From Williamsia phyllosphaerae (lineage in GTDB: Bacteria; Actinomycetota; Actinomycetes; Mycobacteriales; Mycobacteriaceae), in the NCBI RefSeq assembly GCF_014635305.1, contig NZ_BMCS01000001.1, positions 2,914,001-2,978,000 of the forward strand: a stretch of DNA of 64,000 bases. Reading direction: 5' to 3'. This document shows, piece by piece, positions 1 to 10,614 of the stretch. The notes beneath the pieces were generated by a model, which ran no database searches, had not been told where the DNA came from, and was given only the letters and a program-made list of their open reading frames with translations. A program made the translations under genes and the position numbers. Every line of letters starts with the position of its first letter. Position 1 is the first letter of the stretch.

Positions 1-3000
1 TCACCTTCACCGACGGCACCGTGGTCGGGGCGGTGCTCGACCGCAACGGTCTGCGTCCGGGCCGCTGGTGGCGCACCACCGGTGGCCGGGTGATCCTCGC
101 GTCGGAGGCCGGTGTGTTGGAGATCCCCACCGAACAGGTGGTGTCCAAGGGACGCCTGGAGCCGGGGAAGATGTTCCTCGTCGACACCGCGGCCGGACGC
201 ATCGTGGGCGACGATGAGGTCAAGGCCGACCTCATCGGCGCGCAGCCGTACGCCGAGTGGTTGCACGCCGGGCTGCTCGAGATCGCTACGCTGCCCGACC
301 GCCCACGGTTCGTCCCGACCCACGAGTCGGTGGTGCGCAGGCAGGTGTCGTTCGGGTACACCGAGGAAGATCTCCGGATCCTGCTGACGCCGATGGCCGC
401 GGGCGGGACCGAGCCGCTCGGGTCGATGGGCACCGACACCCCGGTCGCGGTGCTGTCCCGACGCTCGCGGCTGCTCTACGACTACTTCGTCGAACTGTTC
501 GCGCAGGTCACGAACCCGCCGCTGGACGCGATCCGTGAGGAGATCGTGACGTCGATGGCCCGCGTCATGGGTCCCGAGCACAACCTTCTCGAGCCCGGCG
601 CGGCGTCGTGTCGCCAGATCGTGCTGCCGTGGCCCGTGCTCGACAACGACGAACTCGCCAAGATCGTCCACATCAACGACGACGGCAACCACCGCGGGTT
701 GGCGGCCAAGGTCCTGCGCGCGCACTTCGACGTCACCGGCGGCGGGGAGGCGCTGGCGCACGCCCTCGAGGACCTGCGTGTCCGTGCGAGCGCGGCGATC
801 GCCGACGGCCACGCCACCCTGGTGATCAGCGACCGCGAGTCCGATCCCGACCACGCCCCGATACCGTCGCTGCTGGCGGTGTCGGCCGTCCACCACCACC
901 TGGTGCGCACCAGGCAGCGCACTCAGGTGGCGCTGGTGGTCGAGACCGGCGACGCCAGGGAGGTCCACCACCTCGCGCTGCTCATCGGTTTCGGGGCGGC
1001 CGCGGTCAACCCCTATCTGGCGTTCGAGTCCATCGAGGACCTCATCCGGGAGGGCGAGCTCACCGGCGTGCCCGCCACCGCGGCCGTGCGCAACTATCTC
1101 CAGGCGCTCGGCAAGGGCGTGCTCAAGGTGATGAGCAAGATGGGGATCTCGACGGTCAGCTCCTACACCGGCGCACAGTGTTTCGAGGCGGTGGGCCTGT
1201 CGCGGTCCCTGGTCGACGAGTACTTCACCCGGACCGTGTCGCGGATCGAGGGCGTCGGACTCGACGAACTCGCCGAGGAGGTCGCGATCCGGCACCGCCG
1301 CGCGTTCCCGGACAACCCCACCGAGCAGGTCCACCGACGGCTCGAGGTCGGCGGCGAATACCAGTACCGACGCGAGGGTGAGCTGCACCTGTTCACCCCC
1401 GAGACGGTCTTCCTGCTGCAGCACGCCACCATCAGCGGCAAGGAGGAGGTCTACCGCCGCTACAGCGACGAGGTCAATCGGCTCTCCGCCGAGGGCGGGA
1501 CACTGCGCGGACTCTTCGGCTTCACGACCGGGGAGCGGGAGCCGGTGCCACTGCACGAGGTCGAGTCGGTCGAGTCGATCATGACCCGATTCAACACCGG
1601 GGCGATGAGCTACGGCTCGATCTCCGCCGAGGCGCACGAGACGATCGCGATCGCGATGAACAGCATCGGTGGCCGCTCGAACTCCGGTGAGGGTGGCGAG
1701 GACACCGATCGCCTCTACGACCCACGACGGCGCAGCGCGGTCAAGCAGGTCGCGTCGGGCCGGTTCGGCGTCACCAGCGACTACCTCACCAACGCCACCG
1801 ACATCCAGATCAAGATGGCGCAGGGCGCGAAACCCGGTGAGGGTGGCCAGCTCCCGGCGTACAAGGTGTACCCGTGGATCGCCAAGACCCGGCACTCGAC
1901 GCCCGGCGTCGCGCTCATCTCGCCGCCGCCGCACCACGACATCTACTCGATCGAGGACCTCGCCCAGCTCATCCACGACCTCAAGAACGCCAACTCCGAC
2001 GCGCGCATCCACGTCAAGCTGGTCAGTGCCGTGGGTGTGGGCACCGTCGCCGCGGGGGTCTCCAAGGCGCACGCCGATGTGGTGCTCATCTCCGGGCACG
2101 ACGGCGGCACCGGCGCATCACCGTTGACGTCGCTCAAACACGCGGGCACACCGTGGGAGATCGGCCTGGCCGACGCGCAGCAGACGTTGATGCTCAACGG
2201 GTTACGCGATCGGATCACCGTGCAGTGCGACGGCGCGCTACGCACCGGTCGCGACGTGATGATCGCCGCGCTGCTCGGGGCCGAGGAGTACGGCTTCTCC
2301 ACCGCGCCACTGATCGTGGCGGGATGCATCATGATGCGGGTCTGCCACCTCGACACCTGCCCGGTCGGCGTCGCGACCCAGAACCCGATGCTGCGGGCAC
2401 GGTTCACCGGCCAGGCCGAACACATCGTCAACTTCTTCCGCTTCATCGCCCAGGACGTGCGGGAGCATCTGGCGATGCTGGGGTTCCGCACCCTCGACGA
2501 GGCGATCGGTCGCGCCGACGCGCTGCACACCGCCGACGGGGTGGCGCACTGGAAGAGCAGGGGTATCGATCTCACCCCGATCTTCGCGATGCCCGAGGTG
2601 CCCGGTTCGCGACGTCGGATCACCGGGCAGGAGCACGGCCTGGACAAGGCCCTCGACCAGACGCTGATGCAGCTCGCCGAGGGGGCCCTCGAAGATGCGC
2701 ACCCGGTCACCCTCGAGCTGCCCGTGCGCAACGTCAACCGCACCGTGGGCACCTTGCTCGGCGCCGAGGTCACCCGCCGCTACGGCGCGGCCGGGCTCGC
2801 CCCGGACACGATCACGGTCCGGCTGACCGGGTCGGCCGGACAGTCCCTCGGCGCGTTCCTGCCGCCCGGTGTCACCATCGATCTGCAGGGCGACGCCAAC
2901 GACTACGTCGGCAAGGGCATCTGCGGCGGGCGGGTGATCGTCCGACCCGGTCCGGGCGCGACCTACGTCGCCGAGGACCAGGTGATCGCGGGCAACACCC

Positions 3001-3479
3001 TGCTCTACGGCGCCACCTCCGGGGAGCTGTTCCTGCGGGGGCGCGTCGGGGAGCGGTTCTCGGTCCGGAACTCCGGGGCGGTGGCGGTGGTCGAGGGTGT
3101 CGGCGACCATGCCTGCGAGTACATGACCGGGGGACGGGTGGTGATCCTCGGGCCCACCGGCCGCAACCTCGCCGCGGGCATGTCGGGGGGTGTCGCCTAC
3201 GTCCACGACCTCGATCCGTCGAAGGTCAACCATGCGATGGTCGACCTGCAACGACCCGACCCCGACGACCTGACGTGGTTGCGCGAGCGCATCACCGAAC
3301 ACACCGAACTGACCGGTTCGGCGGTCGGGGCATCGGTACTGGCCGACTGGCCGCGCCGGTGCCTGGCCTTCACCAAGGTGATGCCGACCGACTACCGACG
3401 AGTTCTCGACGCCGCCCGGATGGCCCGGGCCGAGGGGCGCGACGTCGATTCGGCGATCATGGAGGCGGCTCGTGGCTGA
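1..3479 (+). CDS. gltB: Glutamate synthase large (alpha) subunit, 5' end outside window
   Basis: Large subunit of NADPH-type GOGAT. It makes two glutamates from glutamine and 2-oxoglutarate and passes ammonia internally. About 1158 codons are visible, open from the first bases ([16 protein letters not shown]), so roughly 370 N-terminal residues, including the Cys1 nucleophile of the glutaminase domain, lie upstream of the window. Seen in order (visible numbering): the end of the amidotransferase domain, the central domain, the FMN-binding synthase domain with [13 protein letters not shown] near 561, the 3Fe-4S cysteines in [12 protein letters not shown] near 774-785, and the C-terminal GXGXG beta-helix near 960-1080. 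The stop overlaps the gltD start by 8 nt, so the two are one operon and probably translationally coupled. Identification is secure. Confidence 0.97.
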   Translation, partial: TFTDGTVVGAVLDRNGLRPGRWWRTTGGRVILASEAGVLEIPTEQVVSKGRLEPGKMFLVDTAAGRIVGDDEVKADLIGAQPYAEWLHAGLLEIATLPDRPRFVPTHESVVRRQVSFGYTEEDLRILLTPMAAGGTEPLGSMGTDTPVAVLSRRSRLLYDYFVELFAQVTNPPLDAIREEIVTSMARVMGPEHNLLEPGAASCRQIVLPWPVLDNDELAKIVHINDDGNHRGLAAKVLRAHFDVTGGGEALAHALEDLRVRASAAIADGHATLVISDRESDPDHAPIPSLLAVSAVHHHLVRTRQRTQVALVVETGDAREVHHLALLIGFGAAAVNPYLAFESIEDLIREGELTGVPATAAVRNYLQALGKGVLKVMSKMGISTVSSYTGAQCFEAVGLSRSLVDEYFTRTVSRIEGVGLDELAEEVAIRHRRAFPDNPTEQVHRRLEVGGEYQYRREGELHLFTPETVFLLQHATISGKEEVYRRYSDEVNRLSAEGGTLRGLFGFTTGEREPVPLHEVESVESIMTRFNTGAMSYGSISAEAHETIAIAMNSIGGRSNSGEGGEDTDRLYDPRRRSAVKQVASGRFGVTSDYLTNATDIQIKMAQGAKPGEGGQLPAYKVYPWIAKTRHSTPGVALISPPPHHDIYSIEDLAQLIHDLKNANSDARIHVKLVSAVGVGTVAAGVSKAHADVVLISGHDGGTGASPLTSLKHAGTPWEIGLADAQQTLMLNGLRDRITVQCDGALRTGRDVMIAALLGAEEYGFSTAPLIVAGCIMMRVCHLDTCPVGVATQNPMLRARFTGQAEHIVNFFRFIAQDVREHLAMLGFRTLDEAIGRADALHTADGVAHWKSRGIDLTPIFAMPEVPGSRRRITGQEHGLDKALDQTLMQLAEGALEDAHPVTLELPVRNVNRTVGTLLGAEVTRRYGAAGLAPDTITVRLTGSAGQSLGAFLPPGVTIDLQGDANDYVGKGICGGRVIVRPGPGATYVAEDQVIAGNTLLYGATSGELFLRGRVGERFSVRNSGAVAVVEGVGDHACEYMTGGRVVILGPTGRNLAAGMSGGVAYVHDLDPSKVNHAMVDLQRPDPDDLTWLRERITEHTELTGSAVGASVLADWPRRCLAFTKVMPTDYRRVLDAARMARAEGRDVDSAIMEAARG

Positions 3480-4974
3480 CCCACGCGGATTCTTGAACGT
3501 CGACAAGGTCGAGGACCGGGCGCGCCCGGCGGCCGACCGTGTCCGGGACTGGGATGACGTCTACATCGATCACGATCCGCTGCAACTGCGGATCGAGGTC
3601 GCCGGGCAGGCGCGCCGGTGCATGGACTGCGGGATCCCGTTCTGCCACTCGGGGAGCGCCGGCTGTCCGCTGGGCAACCTCATCCCGGAATGGAACGATC
3701 TCGTGCGTCGCGGTCGGTGGGACGCCGCGAGCGAGCGGCTGCACGCGACGAACAACTTCCCGGAGTTCACCGGCAAGATCTGTCCGGCGCCCTGCGAATC
3801 GGCGTGCGTCCTGTCGATCGCCGAGAAGACCACCGGCGGCAGCGTCACGATCAAGCGGATCGAGAAGACGATCGCCGAGACCGCCTGGCGCGACGGCGGA
3901 GTCGAACCCAAGATCCCCGCGATCCGATCGGGTCGTTCGGTCGGCGTCGTCGGATCGGGACCCGCCGGCCTCGCCGCCGCGCAACAGCTGACCCGTGCCG
4001 GCCACGACGTCACCGTCTACGAACGCGACGACCGGCTGGGCGGACTGCTGCGGTACGGCATCCCCGAGTACAAGCTCCAGAAGTCCGACATCGACCGCCG
4101 GTTGGCACAGATGCGGGCCGAGGGAACGGAATTCCAGACCGGGTGCGAGGTGGGTGTCGATCTGGGTGTCGCCGAGCTACGGGATCGCCACGACGCCGTC
4201 GTGCTCGCGGTGGGGGCGCTCGACGCCCGCGACAACCCTGTGCCCGGCCGGGAGCTGGCCGGGGTGCACCTCGCGATGGAACATCTCGTCTCCGCCAACC
4301 GGGAGTGCGAGGGTGACGGCCCCTCGGGCATCTCGGCGCGCGACAGGGACGTCGTCATCATCGGCGGCGGCGACACCGGTGCCGACTGCCTGGGCACCGC
4401 GCACCGTCAGGGCGCACGGTCGGTCACGCAGCTCGACTACAACCCCGAGCTTCCCGCCGACCGTGACGAGGGGATGTCCCCGTGGCCGACGTGGCCACTG
4501 GTGATGCGGACCTCGTCGTCGCACGTGGAAGGGGGCGAGCGTCGCTATCAGGTTGCCGTGCAACGGTTCCGGGGTGATGACTCCGGTCACGTCACCCACC
4601 TGGTGCTGGCCGAGGTCGAGGTGCGTCGCGACGACACCGGCGCACGCTCGATCGTCCCGGTGGGCGAGGAGTTCGAGATCCCCTGCGACATGGCGCTGTT
4701 CGCGATCGGCTTCTCCGGCGTCGAGCACTCGGCGCTGCTCACCGACCTCGGTGTCGAACTCGATCGCAGGAAGACCGTGCCGTGTGGCGATGACTGGGGG
4801 ACCGCGGCCGACGGCGTGTTCGTCTGCGGCGACGCCCATCGCGGTGCATCCCTGGTGGTGTGGGCCATCGCCGAGGGGCGGGCCGCCGCGCGGGGTGTCG
4901 ACCTCTTCCTCATGGGCGCGTCCGATCTGCCCGCGCCGGTGCACCCCGACGCGGTGCCGCTGTCGGCGCGATGA
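3472..4974 (+). CDS. gltD: Glutamate synthase small (beta) subunit
   Basis: NADPH-oxidising, FAD-containing partner of GltB that feeds electrons through two 4Fe-4S clusters. It has 500 aa, the usual family length. N-terminal cysteines [10 protein letters not shown] (about 50-59) and CPAPCESAC (about 104-112) bind the iron-sulphur clusters. [14 protein letters not shown] near 161 is the FAD dinucleotide fold and GGGDTGAD near 299 the NADPH fold. The GTG start at 3472 lies inside the last codons of gltB (8-nt overlap), which fixes the start. No second gene follows in the operon; pyk begins after 93 nt with its own promoter. Confidence 0.97.
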   Translation: MADPRGFLNVDKVEDRARPAADRVRDWDDVYIDHDPLQLRIEVAGQARRCMDCGIPFCHSGSAGCPLGNLIPEWNDLVRRGRWDAASERLHATNNFPEFTGKICPAPCESACVLSIAEKTTGGSVTIKRIEKTIAETAWRDGGVEPKIPAIRSGRSVGVVGSGPAGLAAAQQLTRAGHDVTVYERDDRLGGLLRYGIPEYKLQKSDIDRRLAQMRAEGTEFQTGCEVGVDLGVAELRDRHDAVVLAVGALDARDNPVPGRELAGVHLAMEHLVSANRECEGDGPSGISARDRDVVIIGGGDTGADCLGTAHRQGARSVTQLDYNPELPADRDEGMSPWPTWPLVMRTSSSHVEGGERRYQVAVQRFRGDDSGHVTHLVLAEVEVRRDDTGARSIVPVGEEFEIPCDMALFAIGFSGVEHSALLTDLGVELDRRKTVPCGDDWGTAADGVFVCGDAHRGASLVVWAIAEGRAAARGVDLFLMGASDLPAPVHPDAVPLSAR

Positions 4975-5031
4975 CATCGGGCATCCGGGGGTTCGCGGAC
5001 GTGCACACGCGGTGACAACTCGGTGGAGTGA

Positions 5032-5068
5032 TGGAGAAGCCCGCGACGGACGACTAGGCTCGCAACGG
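5032..5068 (+). promoter_or_regulatory. pyk promoter, leaderless geometry
   Basis: A -10 hexamer TAGGCT (5055-5060) follows a weak -35 TGGAGA (5032-5037) after 17 nt. The GTG start of pyk lies 7 nt after the -10, where transcription would begin, and there is no Shine-Dalgarno sequence. This predicts a leaderless mRNA. It rests on base pattern only. Confidence 0.55.
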
Positions 5069-6486
5069 TGAATCGCCGTACAAAGATTGTCTGCACCCTC
5101 GGCCCTGCGACCGATTCGGCCGAAGGAGTCCGCGAACTCGTCGAGAGCGGGATGGACGTCGCGCGGCTCAACTTCAGCCACGGCACCCACGCCGATCATC
5201 AGGCGATGTACGAGCGCGTGCGCGCGGCCTCCGACGTCACCGGCCGTGCGGTCGGCATCCTCGCCGACCTGCAGGGTCCCAAGATCCGGCTGGGACGTTT
5301 CGCCCAGGGGCGTACCGAGTGGGCCACCGGTGAGCAGGTCCGCATCACCGTCGACGACATCGAGGGCACCCACGATCGCGTCTCGACCACCTACAAGGAA
5401 CTCGCTCTCGACGCACAGCCGGGCGACCGCCTGCTCGTCGACGACGGCAAGGTCGGTCTGACCGTCATCGACGTCGACGGCAACGACGTGGTCTGCCGCG
5501 TCACCGAGGGTGGTCCGGTCAGCAACAACAAGGGCGTCTCGCTGCCCGGGATGAACGTCTCGGTGCCCGCGATGTCCGACAAGGACACCGCCGACCTCGA
5601 GTTCGCGTTGTCGCTGGGTGTCGACCTGATCGCACTGTCGTTCGTCCGGTCACCCGCCGACATCGAACTCGTCCACGAGGTGATGGATCGCGTCGGTCGC
5701 CGCGTGCCGGTGATCGCGAAGCTGGAGAAGCCGGAGGCCATCGACAACCTCGAGGCCGTGGTCCTCGCCTTCGACGCCGTCATGGTCGCCCGCGGTGACC
5801 TGGGCGTGGAGCTCCCGCTCGAAGAGGTACCGCTCGTGCAGAAGCGGGCCATCCAGATCGCCCGCGAGAACGCCAAGCCGGTCATCGTGGCCACGCAGAT
5901 GCTCGAGTCGATGATCGAGAACTCGCGACCCACCCGGGCCGAGGCCTCCGACGTCGCCAACGCCGTGCTCGACGGTGCCGACGCGGTCATGCTGTCCGGC
6001 GAGACCTCGGTGGGCAAGTACGTGATGGAGACCGTGCGCACCATGGCGCGGATCGTCAACGCCGTGGAGAACGGCACACGCGACGTGCCGCCGCTGAGCC
6101 ACGTCCCCCGCACCAAGCGCGGGATCATCTCCTACGCCGCCCGCGACATCGGTGAGCGGCTCGACGCCAAGGCCCTGGTGGCCTTCACCCAGTCCGGCGA
6201 CACGGTCCGCCGACTCGCCCGACTGCACACGCGACTGCCGCTGCTGGCGTTCACGCCGTTGCCCGAGGTGCGCAGTCAGCTGGCGATGAGCTGGGGGACC
6301 GAGACGTTCCTGGTCGACAACGTCGACAGCACCGACGCCATGATCCGTCAGGTGGACAACTCGCTGCTCAAGATCGGTCGGCTCAACGTGGGCGACCAGG
6401 TCGTCATCGTCGCGGGTGCCCCTCCCGGCACGGTGGGGTCGACCAACCTGATCCACGTGCACCGGATCGGCGAAGAGGACCACTGA
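5068..6486 (+). CDS. pyk: Pyruvate kinase
   Basis: Final ATP-yielding step of glycolysis: phosphoenolpyruvate plus ADP to pyruvate plus ATP. It has 472 aa, typical for bacterial PykA. The N-terminus VNRRTKIVCTLGPATDS is the standard beginning of the family. RLNFSHG near 34 is the conserved K+/phosphate region, AKLEKPEA near 218 carries the catalytic lysine, and MVARGDLGVE near 240 carries the metal ligand. The GTG at 5068 is the only sensible start and sits 7 nt after a -10 box. tesB follows, as in mycobacteria (Rv1617-Rv1618). Confidence 0.97.
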   Translation: MNRRTKIVCTLGPATDSAEGVRELVESGMDVARLNFSHGTHADHQAMYERVRAASDVTGRAVGILADLQGPKIRLGRFAQGRTEWATGEQVRITVDDIEGTHDRVSTTYKELALDAQPGDRLLVDDGKVGLTVIDVDGNDVVCRVTEGGPVSNNKGVSLPGMNVSVPAMSDKDTADLEFALSLGVDLIALSFVRSPADIELVHEVMDRVGRRVPVIAKLEKPEAIDNLEAVVLAFDAVMVARGDLGVELPLEEVPLVQKRAIQIARENAKPVIVATQMLESMIENSRPTRAEASDVANAVLDGADAVMLSGETSVGKYVMETVRTMARIVNAVENGTRDVPPLSHVPRTKRGIISYAARDIGERLDAKALVAFTQSGDTVRRLARLHTRLPLLAFTPLPEVRSQLAMSWGTETFLVDNVDSTDAMIRQVDNSLLKIGRLNVGDQVVIVAGAPPGTVGSTNLIHVHRIGEEDH

Positions 6487-6496
6487 GTTCATCTCG

Positions 6497-6516
6497 GACT
6501 CCACCCGGGGGGAGTC
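6497..6516 (+). terminator. Weak hairpin after pyk
   Basis: GACTCC (6497-6502) and GGAGTC (6511-6516) form a 6-bp stem with an 8-nt loop just after the pyk stop. There is no T-run, so this is at best a weak terminator. Confidence 0.3.
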
Positions 6517-6570
6517 GCGACCGACGTCGAGTCGGCTGCGATCTGGGTGAATCGACGCAGGGGGCAGACG

Positions 6571-7452
6571 ATGACGGACCTGATTGTGCAGAGTGATCTC
6601 GACAAACTCCTCGACCTGTTCGAGCTGACCGATGCGGGCGACGACGTCTTCATCGGCCGCCATCCCGAGCAGGTGACCGCACGGACCTTCGGTGGACAAC
6701 TGCTCGCGCAGGGCGTGATCGCGGCCGGCCGGACCATCGTCAAGGGCGATCCGCCGGTGCATGCGCTGCACGCCCACTTCATCCGCGGTGGCGACGTGTC
6801 CCAGCCGTTGGAGTATCACGTGCACCGCTCGCGTGACGCGCGCAGCTTCGCCAACCGCCAGGTGACCGCCATGCAGGGTGACGCCGAGATCTTCACGATG
6901 CTCGTCGCGTTCCAGGACAGCACCGCCGGTCTCGAGCACACCGTCTCCACGCCCGAGGTCCCGTACCCGGAGGATCTGCCCCCACTGGGTGAGCACTTCA
7001 AGGGGTACGAGGACCGGATCGCGGCGTTCGTCGACGCCATCCACCCGATCGACATCCGATTCGCCAACGACCCCACCTGGAAGGCGCGGGAGTCCGGTGA
7101 ACGCCTGCGCGACAACCGGGTGTGGATGAAGGCAGACGGTCGGCTGCCGGACAATCCTCTGTTGCACGTGGCGGCGATGTGTTACGCCTCCGACACCACC
7201 GTGCTGGACTCGATCATCACCACCCACGGACTCTCGTGGGGAATCGACCGGTTGTTCGCCGCCACGGTGAACCACTCGATGTGGTTCCACCGCGACTTCC
7301 GCTTCGACGAGTGGATGCTCTACGCGACGGAGTCGCCGGTCGCCGCCGGGTCACGCGGGCTGGCCTCGGGCCGGTTCTTCACGCGCGAGGGCGTCCTCGC
7401 GACCACGGTCGCCCAGGAGGCGTTGATCAAGTACTTCCCGCCGAAGGACTGA
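6571..7452 (+). CDS. tesB: Acyl-CoA thioesterase II
   Basis: Hydrolyses acyl-CoA to free fatty acid and CoA. It has 293 aa and the double hot-dog fold of TesB (E. coli 286 aa). Seen: GGQLLAQ near 42, HAHFIRGGD near 70, the catalytic Asp in CYASDTTVLD near 205 and the Gln in AQEAL near 281, matching the Asp-Thr-Gln triad of the family. The ATG at 6571 is preferred because an AGGGGG ribosome site lies 6-7 nt upstream and the family N-terminus starts there. An in-frame GTG at 6547 would add eight residues unlike the family. It is convergent with the mys operon, with a 10-nt gap. Confidence 0.93.
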   Translation: MTDLIVQSDLDKLLDLFELTDAGDDVFIGRHPEQVTARTFGGQLLAQGVIAAGRTIVKGDPPVHALHAHFIRGGDVSQPLEYHVHRSRDARSFANRQVTAMQGDAEIFTMLVAFQDSTAGLEHTVSTPEVPYPEDLPPLGEHFKGYEDRIAAFVDAIHPIDIRFANDPTWKARESGERLRDNRVWMKADGRLPDNPLLHVAAMCYASDTTVLDSIITTHGLSWGIDRLFAATVNHSMWFHRDFRFDEWMLYATESPVAAGSRGLASGRFFTREGVLATTVAQEALIKYFPPKD

Positions 7453-7462
7453 GTCCCGACCC

Positions 7463-8233
7463 TCAGACGGCCTCTGCGACCATGCCGCGGTGCATGACCC
7501 GGTCGCCGACCACACCGGAGTGGTCCGCGCGGTGCATCACGGCGCGGTTGTCCCACATGACCACGTCGCCCGGGGACCAGTTGTGTCGCAGGACGTTGTC
7601 CTCGCGGGTGCTGTGCTCGAGCAGCGACGCGACGGTGTACTCGGCCTCCTCCGGGCTGAGACCACTCACCGCGGCGCAACGCTGTGGCGTCGACAGGTAC
7701 AGCGCGGTGCGCTTGGACACCGGGTGTACCCGACACAGCGGGTGTTCGGCGGAGGTCTCGGCGTCGTCGTCGAGTTCCAACCCGGTCATCACGTGTGTGA
7801 CGGTGCGGTCCAGGAGGTTCTCCCGGACGTCGGCGGGTAGGGTCTCGAACGCGCGGAACTGGTTGCTGAACAACGTCTGTCCACCCTGCTCCGGGACGTC
7901 CACCGCACGCAGGGCGGTGTAGGCGGGTGGGTGACGCACGTAGCTCGTGTCGACGTGGAACTGCGACCGCGGCGGTGTCGTCCGACCGACATTGCTGATC
8001 ACGTTGAGATCGGGATGCCCCGGCACCGGGGTCTCGCCCTCGGTGAACACGGTCTTGCCGAAGCTCCGCAGGAACAGCCGGAACTGATCGTCGTCGATGT
8101 GCTGGTCGGGCAGGATGACCACGCCGTGGTGCGCCAACAGGTTGCGCAGCAGGTCGGTCTGGGCGGCGGTGAGCGCGTCCACCCGGATGCCGGTGACGCG
8201 GGCGCCGACCGGGTTCAGTGCTGTGTGGTCGAT
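7463..8233 (-). CDS. TauD/TfdA-family Fe(II)/2-oxoglutarate dioxygenase, last gene of mys operon
   Basis: Probable non-haem iron oxygenase using 2-oxoglutarate and O2. The iron ligands are present: H-x-D in FHVDTSYVRHPP and the distal His in WDNRAVMH, followed by an Arg (DRVMHRG) likely to bind 2-oxoglutarate. Homology reaches upstream of the first ATG/GTG/TTG: the family-like N-terminus HTALNPVGARVTGIR precedes the GTG at 8182. The only start placed well behind a ribosome site (GAGAGG, 8247-8242) is an ATC at 8233, giving 256 aa. The conservative alternative is GTG 8182 (239 aa). The gene overlaps the end of mysD, so it belongs to the operon. Its role is not known; tailoring of the mycosporine product is inferred from position alone. 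It is not of the phytanoyl-CoA dioxygenase type reported for cyanobacterial MysH. Confidence 0.8.
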   Translation of the reverse strand: MDHTALNPVGARVTGIRVDALTAAQTDLLRNLLAHHGVVILPDQHIDDDQFRLFLRSFGKTVFTEGETPVPGHPDLNVISNVGRTTPPRSQFHVDTSYVRHPPAYTALRAVDVPEQGGQTLFSNQFRAFETLPADVRENLLDRTVTHVMTGLELDDDAETSAEHPLCRVHPVSKRTALYLSTPQRCAAVSGLSPEEAEYTVASLLEHSTREDNVLRHNWSPGDVVMWDNRAVMHRADHSGVVGDRVMHRGMVAEAV

Positions 8234-9270
8234 GACGATGTCCTCTCGGAGGTGAGTTCGCGCAACGCGGTCGCGAACAGTTCGGTGACGTCGATCCCGG
8301 CGGCGGCCGCCATGACCGCGACCACGCTGCCCCGGGAGAACGAGCAGTACAGCCCGGCCTCGAGGAACCAGGGATCGCCGTCCGGGTCGATGCGGAAATC
8401 GAAGAGACTGTAGTGACGTGCGCCGAGGGCGACGTGGCATCGGCGCGCCGCCTCCCACACCCGCTCGGTGATCGGGTCGTCGACGTCGACGATCCAGGCG
8501 TGGGCGTCGTCCTTGGCCACGAGGTACAGCTCGCCGCTGTCGGAACGGGCGAGCTTGTCGTCGGCCCGGCGGATCGGCTTGGACCGCGCGTCGACGGCGT
8601 ATTCCTCGAGCGGCAGGCAGACCAACTCGCCATCGCGAACGAGGATGCCGCACCGCACCTCTCGGCCCAGCTCGATGTAGGACTCGACCAGGGCGGACTC
8701 GGAGTGCTCGAGCGCGTCGGTGATCGCGGGACCGAGATCGGCCGGGTCGCGTACCAGGGTGACCCCGGCCGAGTTGTCGGCGTCGACCGGCTTGACCACG
8801 ACGGGCAGGGTGACGTCGGGGTGCTCGCCGGCACGCACCACGACCCCGGCGGGAACGGCGACACCGGCGGCCGCGACGATCGCCCGGGTCTTCGCCTTGT
8901 CCGCCGCGATCGCCATCAGGTCGGGGGTGTTGCCGACATACGGGATCCGCAGGGCGTCGAACAGTGCGCGGTAGGCGGTCATGCCGGGCAGGCAGAACAT
9001 CTGCGGCACCATCACGTCGACCCGCAACGACTCGATGTGGGCGAGCGCCGCGGGCAGCCCCATCGTCGGCGCCCGGTCCAGAGCCGCCTCGGAGAGGTCG
9101 GTCGGGAAGCGCCACGAGCCGTCGGGGCCGACGTAGGCGAGATGGGTGTCGTAGCGCGCCGGATCGTCGACGGCCTCGACGCAACCGCCTGCGTACAGAC
9201 GTGACAGATCGGCATGGAACTCGTCGACGGCGGAGCCGACGAGCTGCAGCACGGTGCGTTGCCCGCTCAT
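8215..9270 (-). CDS. mysD: D-Ala-D-Ala-ligase-like enzyme, mycosporine-glycine amino-acid ligase
   Basis: ATP-grasp ligase predicted to condense a second amino acid onto mycosporine-glycine, giving an imino-mycosporine such as shinorine. It has 351 aa, like D-Ala-D-Ala ligases. VVVKPVDADNSAGVTLV (about 155-171) is the ATP-grasp lysine strand and loop, GREVRCGI the central part, and FLEAGLYCSFS the C-terminal metal-binding strand. The ATG directly follows the mysC stop (TAG then ATG), and the gene overlaps the downstream dioxygenase. The housekeeping ddl can be excluded because it is not found in such operons and this copy lies with mysABC. The amino acid used cannot be read from the sequence. 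Confidence 0.85.
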   Translation of the reverse strand: MSGQRTVLQLVGSAVDEFHADLSRLYAGGCVEAVDDPARYDTHLAYVGPDGSWRFPTDLSEAALDRAPTMGLPAALAHIESLRVDVMVPQMFCLPGMTAYRALFDALRIPYVGNTPDLMAIAADKAKTRAIVAAAGVAVPAGVVVRAGEHPDVTLPVVVKPVDADNSAGVTLVRDPADLGPAITDALEHSESALVESYIELGREVRCGILVRDGELVCLPLEEYAVDARSKPIRRADDKLARSDSGELYLVAKDDAHAWIVDVDDPITERVWEAARRCHVALGARHYSLFDFRIDPDGDPWFLEAGLYCSFSRGSVVAVMAAAAGIDVTELFATALRELTSERTSSSTTQH

Positions 9271-10614
9271 CTAGTCGCCGCCCGTCTCGACGAGCTTGCC
9301 GATGTTGAAATCGATGCGCGTCCAACCACTCCCACGCCGCATGTTGTTCCACAGCAACGACGGGATCTGCAGGTGGTGCACCAGCAGGTAGGGCAGGGGA
9401 TCGGTCCACGAGAAGATGGCGTCGGTCCCATCGGCGATGGTCCGCAGCCGGTGCCGACGGCGCCCGGACTCGGTGATCAGTCGCCAGAGCTCGTGGTAGA
9501 TCCAGTACGTCGGGCGCGCAGTCGATCTCGGGGTGATGACCGGGTGGTCGTCCTCGAGGTACGCCGCCGCGACATCGGGGTGGTCGTAGTACATCGTGAT
9601 CGCCGAATGGGTCCGCGGATTGCACTCGATGGCGTAGGCGTGACCGTCGGGTGCCTCGATGAAGTCGAACGACATCTGGCCGGTCGCGCCGAGCGAGGTG
9701 ACGAAATGCTCCACCCAGGAGCGGATCTCGGGCTTGTCCACCATGGCGTAGTTCACCTGGAAGGCCGACGACTCGCAGCAGCCGTAGACCGTGAGCGCAC
9801 CGTTGCGCACCGTGCCGTGGGTGCAGTACTCGCGTCCGGCGATGAACTCCTGCAGGATCCACGGATCCGACTCCGAGATGGACAGGCTGCGTGCGAACTC
9901 GGCGTTGCGCGCCGGGGTCTCGCGGGTCAGACGGGTGAGATCCATCCGACCGACCGGGTTGTAGGCGATCCGCTTGAGGATGTACTCACGTCCTGCGGGG
10001 AAGTCGAAGTCCTCGATCTGTTGCGGGTCGGTGATCCGGGCGTGGTCGGGCACCCGGAGTCCGAACGACTCGGCGGTCGTGGAGAACGCGTCCTTGTCGT
10101 CGAGCATGGTGACGGTCTCGAGGTCGGCGTGGATGACCTCGCAGTGCTCGTCGAGCAGCGCCCGCGCCCGCGCCTCGTGGATGCTCGACGCAGGTGAGGA
10201 CACCGGGATCACGACGTCGACCCCCTCGGCGACCACGACGTCGCGCAGCGCCTCGGCGAAGCCGGGGGCTGTCGGTTCGGGGACGGTGTGGAACACGTCG
10301 ACCGCACGCGAGAACCGGTGTCCGGTGAACCGGTACTTCGGTGCCTCGACCAACACGACCCGGTGACCTGCGTCGTGGAACGCCCGGGCGAGCGACAGCG
10401 ACTTGGTCATCTTGCCGCCGGTGATGAGAACGGTCCGACGATCCGGAGCGGCGGCCGACCTCGACCGCGGGCGGAGCAGCGCGAGCGAGACCAGTGCGAG
10501 GTCGAGAGGCAGGGTGGCCGTCAGGCCCGCGAGCGCGGCCACGGTCCGACCGACTCCGGCGGTCCGCGGACCGCGCGCGACGGTCGTGGTGGTGGGGTCT
10601 GCGGTCGTGGTCAT
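9271..10614 (-). CDS. mysC: ATP-grasp mycosporine-glycine synthase
   Basis: Predicted to join glycine to 4-deoxygadusol in an ATP-dependent reaction, giving mycosporine-glycine. It has 447 aa, close to the cyanobacterial MysC length. A hydrophobic stretch near 20-45 precedes VLITGGKMTKSLSLARAF. The hallmark segments EYCTHGTVRNG, SSAFQVNY, GQMSFDFI and ECNPRTHSAIT are all present, and the C-terminus WTRIDFNIGKLVETGGD matches known MysC closely. The ATG at 10614 overlaps the mysB stop (ATGA), which decides the start over an upstream in-frame ATG. Strongest single marker for the pathway. Confidence 0.93.
   Translation of the reverse strand: MTTTADPTTTTVARGPRTAGVGRTVAALAGLTATLPLDLALVSLALLRPRSRSAAAPDRRTVLITGGKMTKSLSLARAFHDAGHRVVLVEAPKYRFTGHRFSRAVDVFHTVPEPTAPGFAEALRDVVVAEGVDVVIPVSSPASSIHEARARALLDEHCEVIHADLETVTMLDDKDAFSTTAESFGLRVPDHARITDPQQIEDFDFPAGREYILKRIAYNPVGRMDLTRLTRETPARNAEFARSLSISESDPWILQEFIAGREYCTHGTVRNGALTVYGCCESSAFQVNYAMVDKPEIRSWVEHFVTSLGATGQMSFDFIEAPDGHAYAIECNPRTHSAITMYYDHPDVAAAYLEDDHPVITPRSTARPTYWIYHELWRLITESGRRRHRLRTIADGTDAIFSWTDPLPYLLVHHLQIPSLLWNNMRRGSGWTRIDFNIGKLVETGGD

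Noticed and set aside
5650..7290. A 546-codon minus-strand frame
   Set aside because: Shadow of pyk and tesB, which have clear family motifs on the plus strand.
7463..8233. Call of the dioxygenase as MysH
   Set aside because: MysH is of the phytanoyl-CoA dioxygenase type; this protein has the TauD/TfdA layout. Same cofactor class, different family.
8215..9270. Call as housekeeping D-Ala-D-Ala ligase (ddl)
   Set aside because: It is coupled to mysC and shares the operon with mysAB; the MysD role fits far better.
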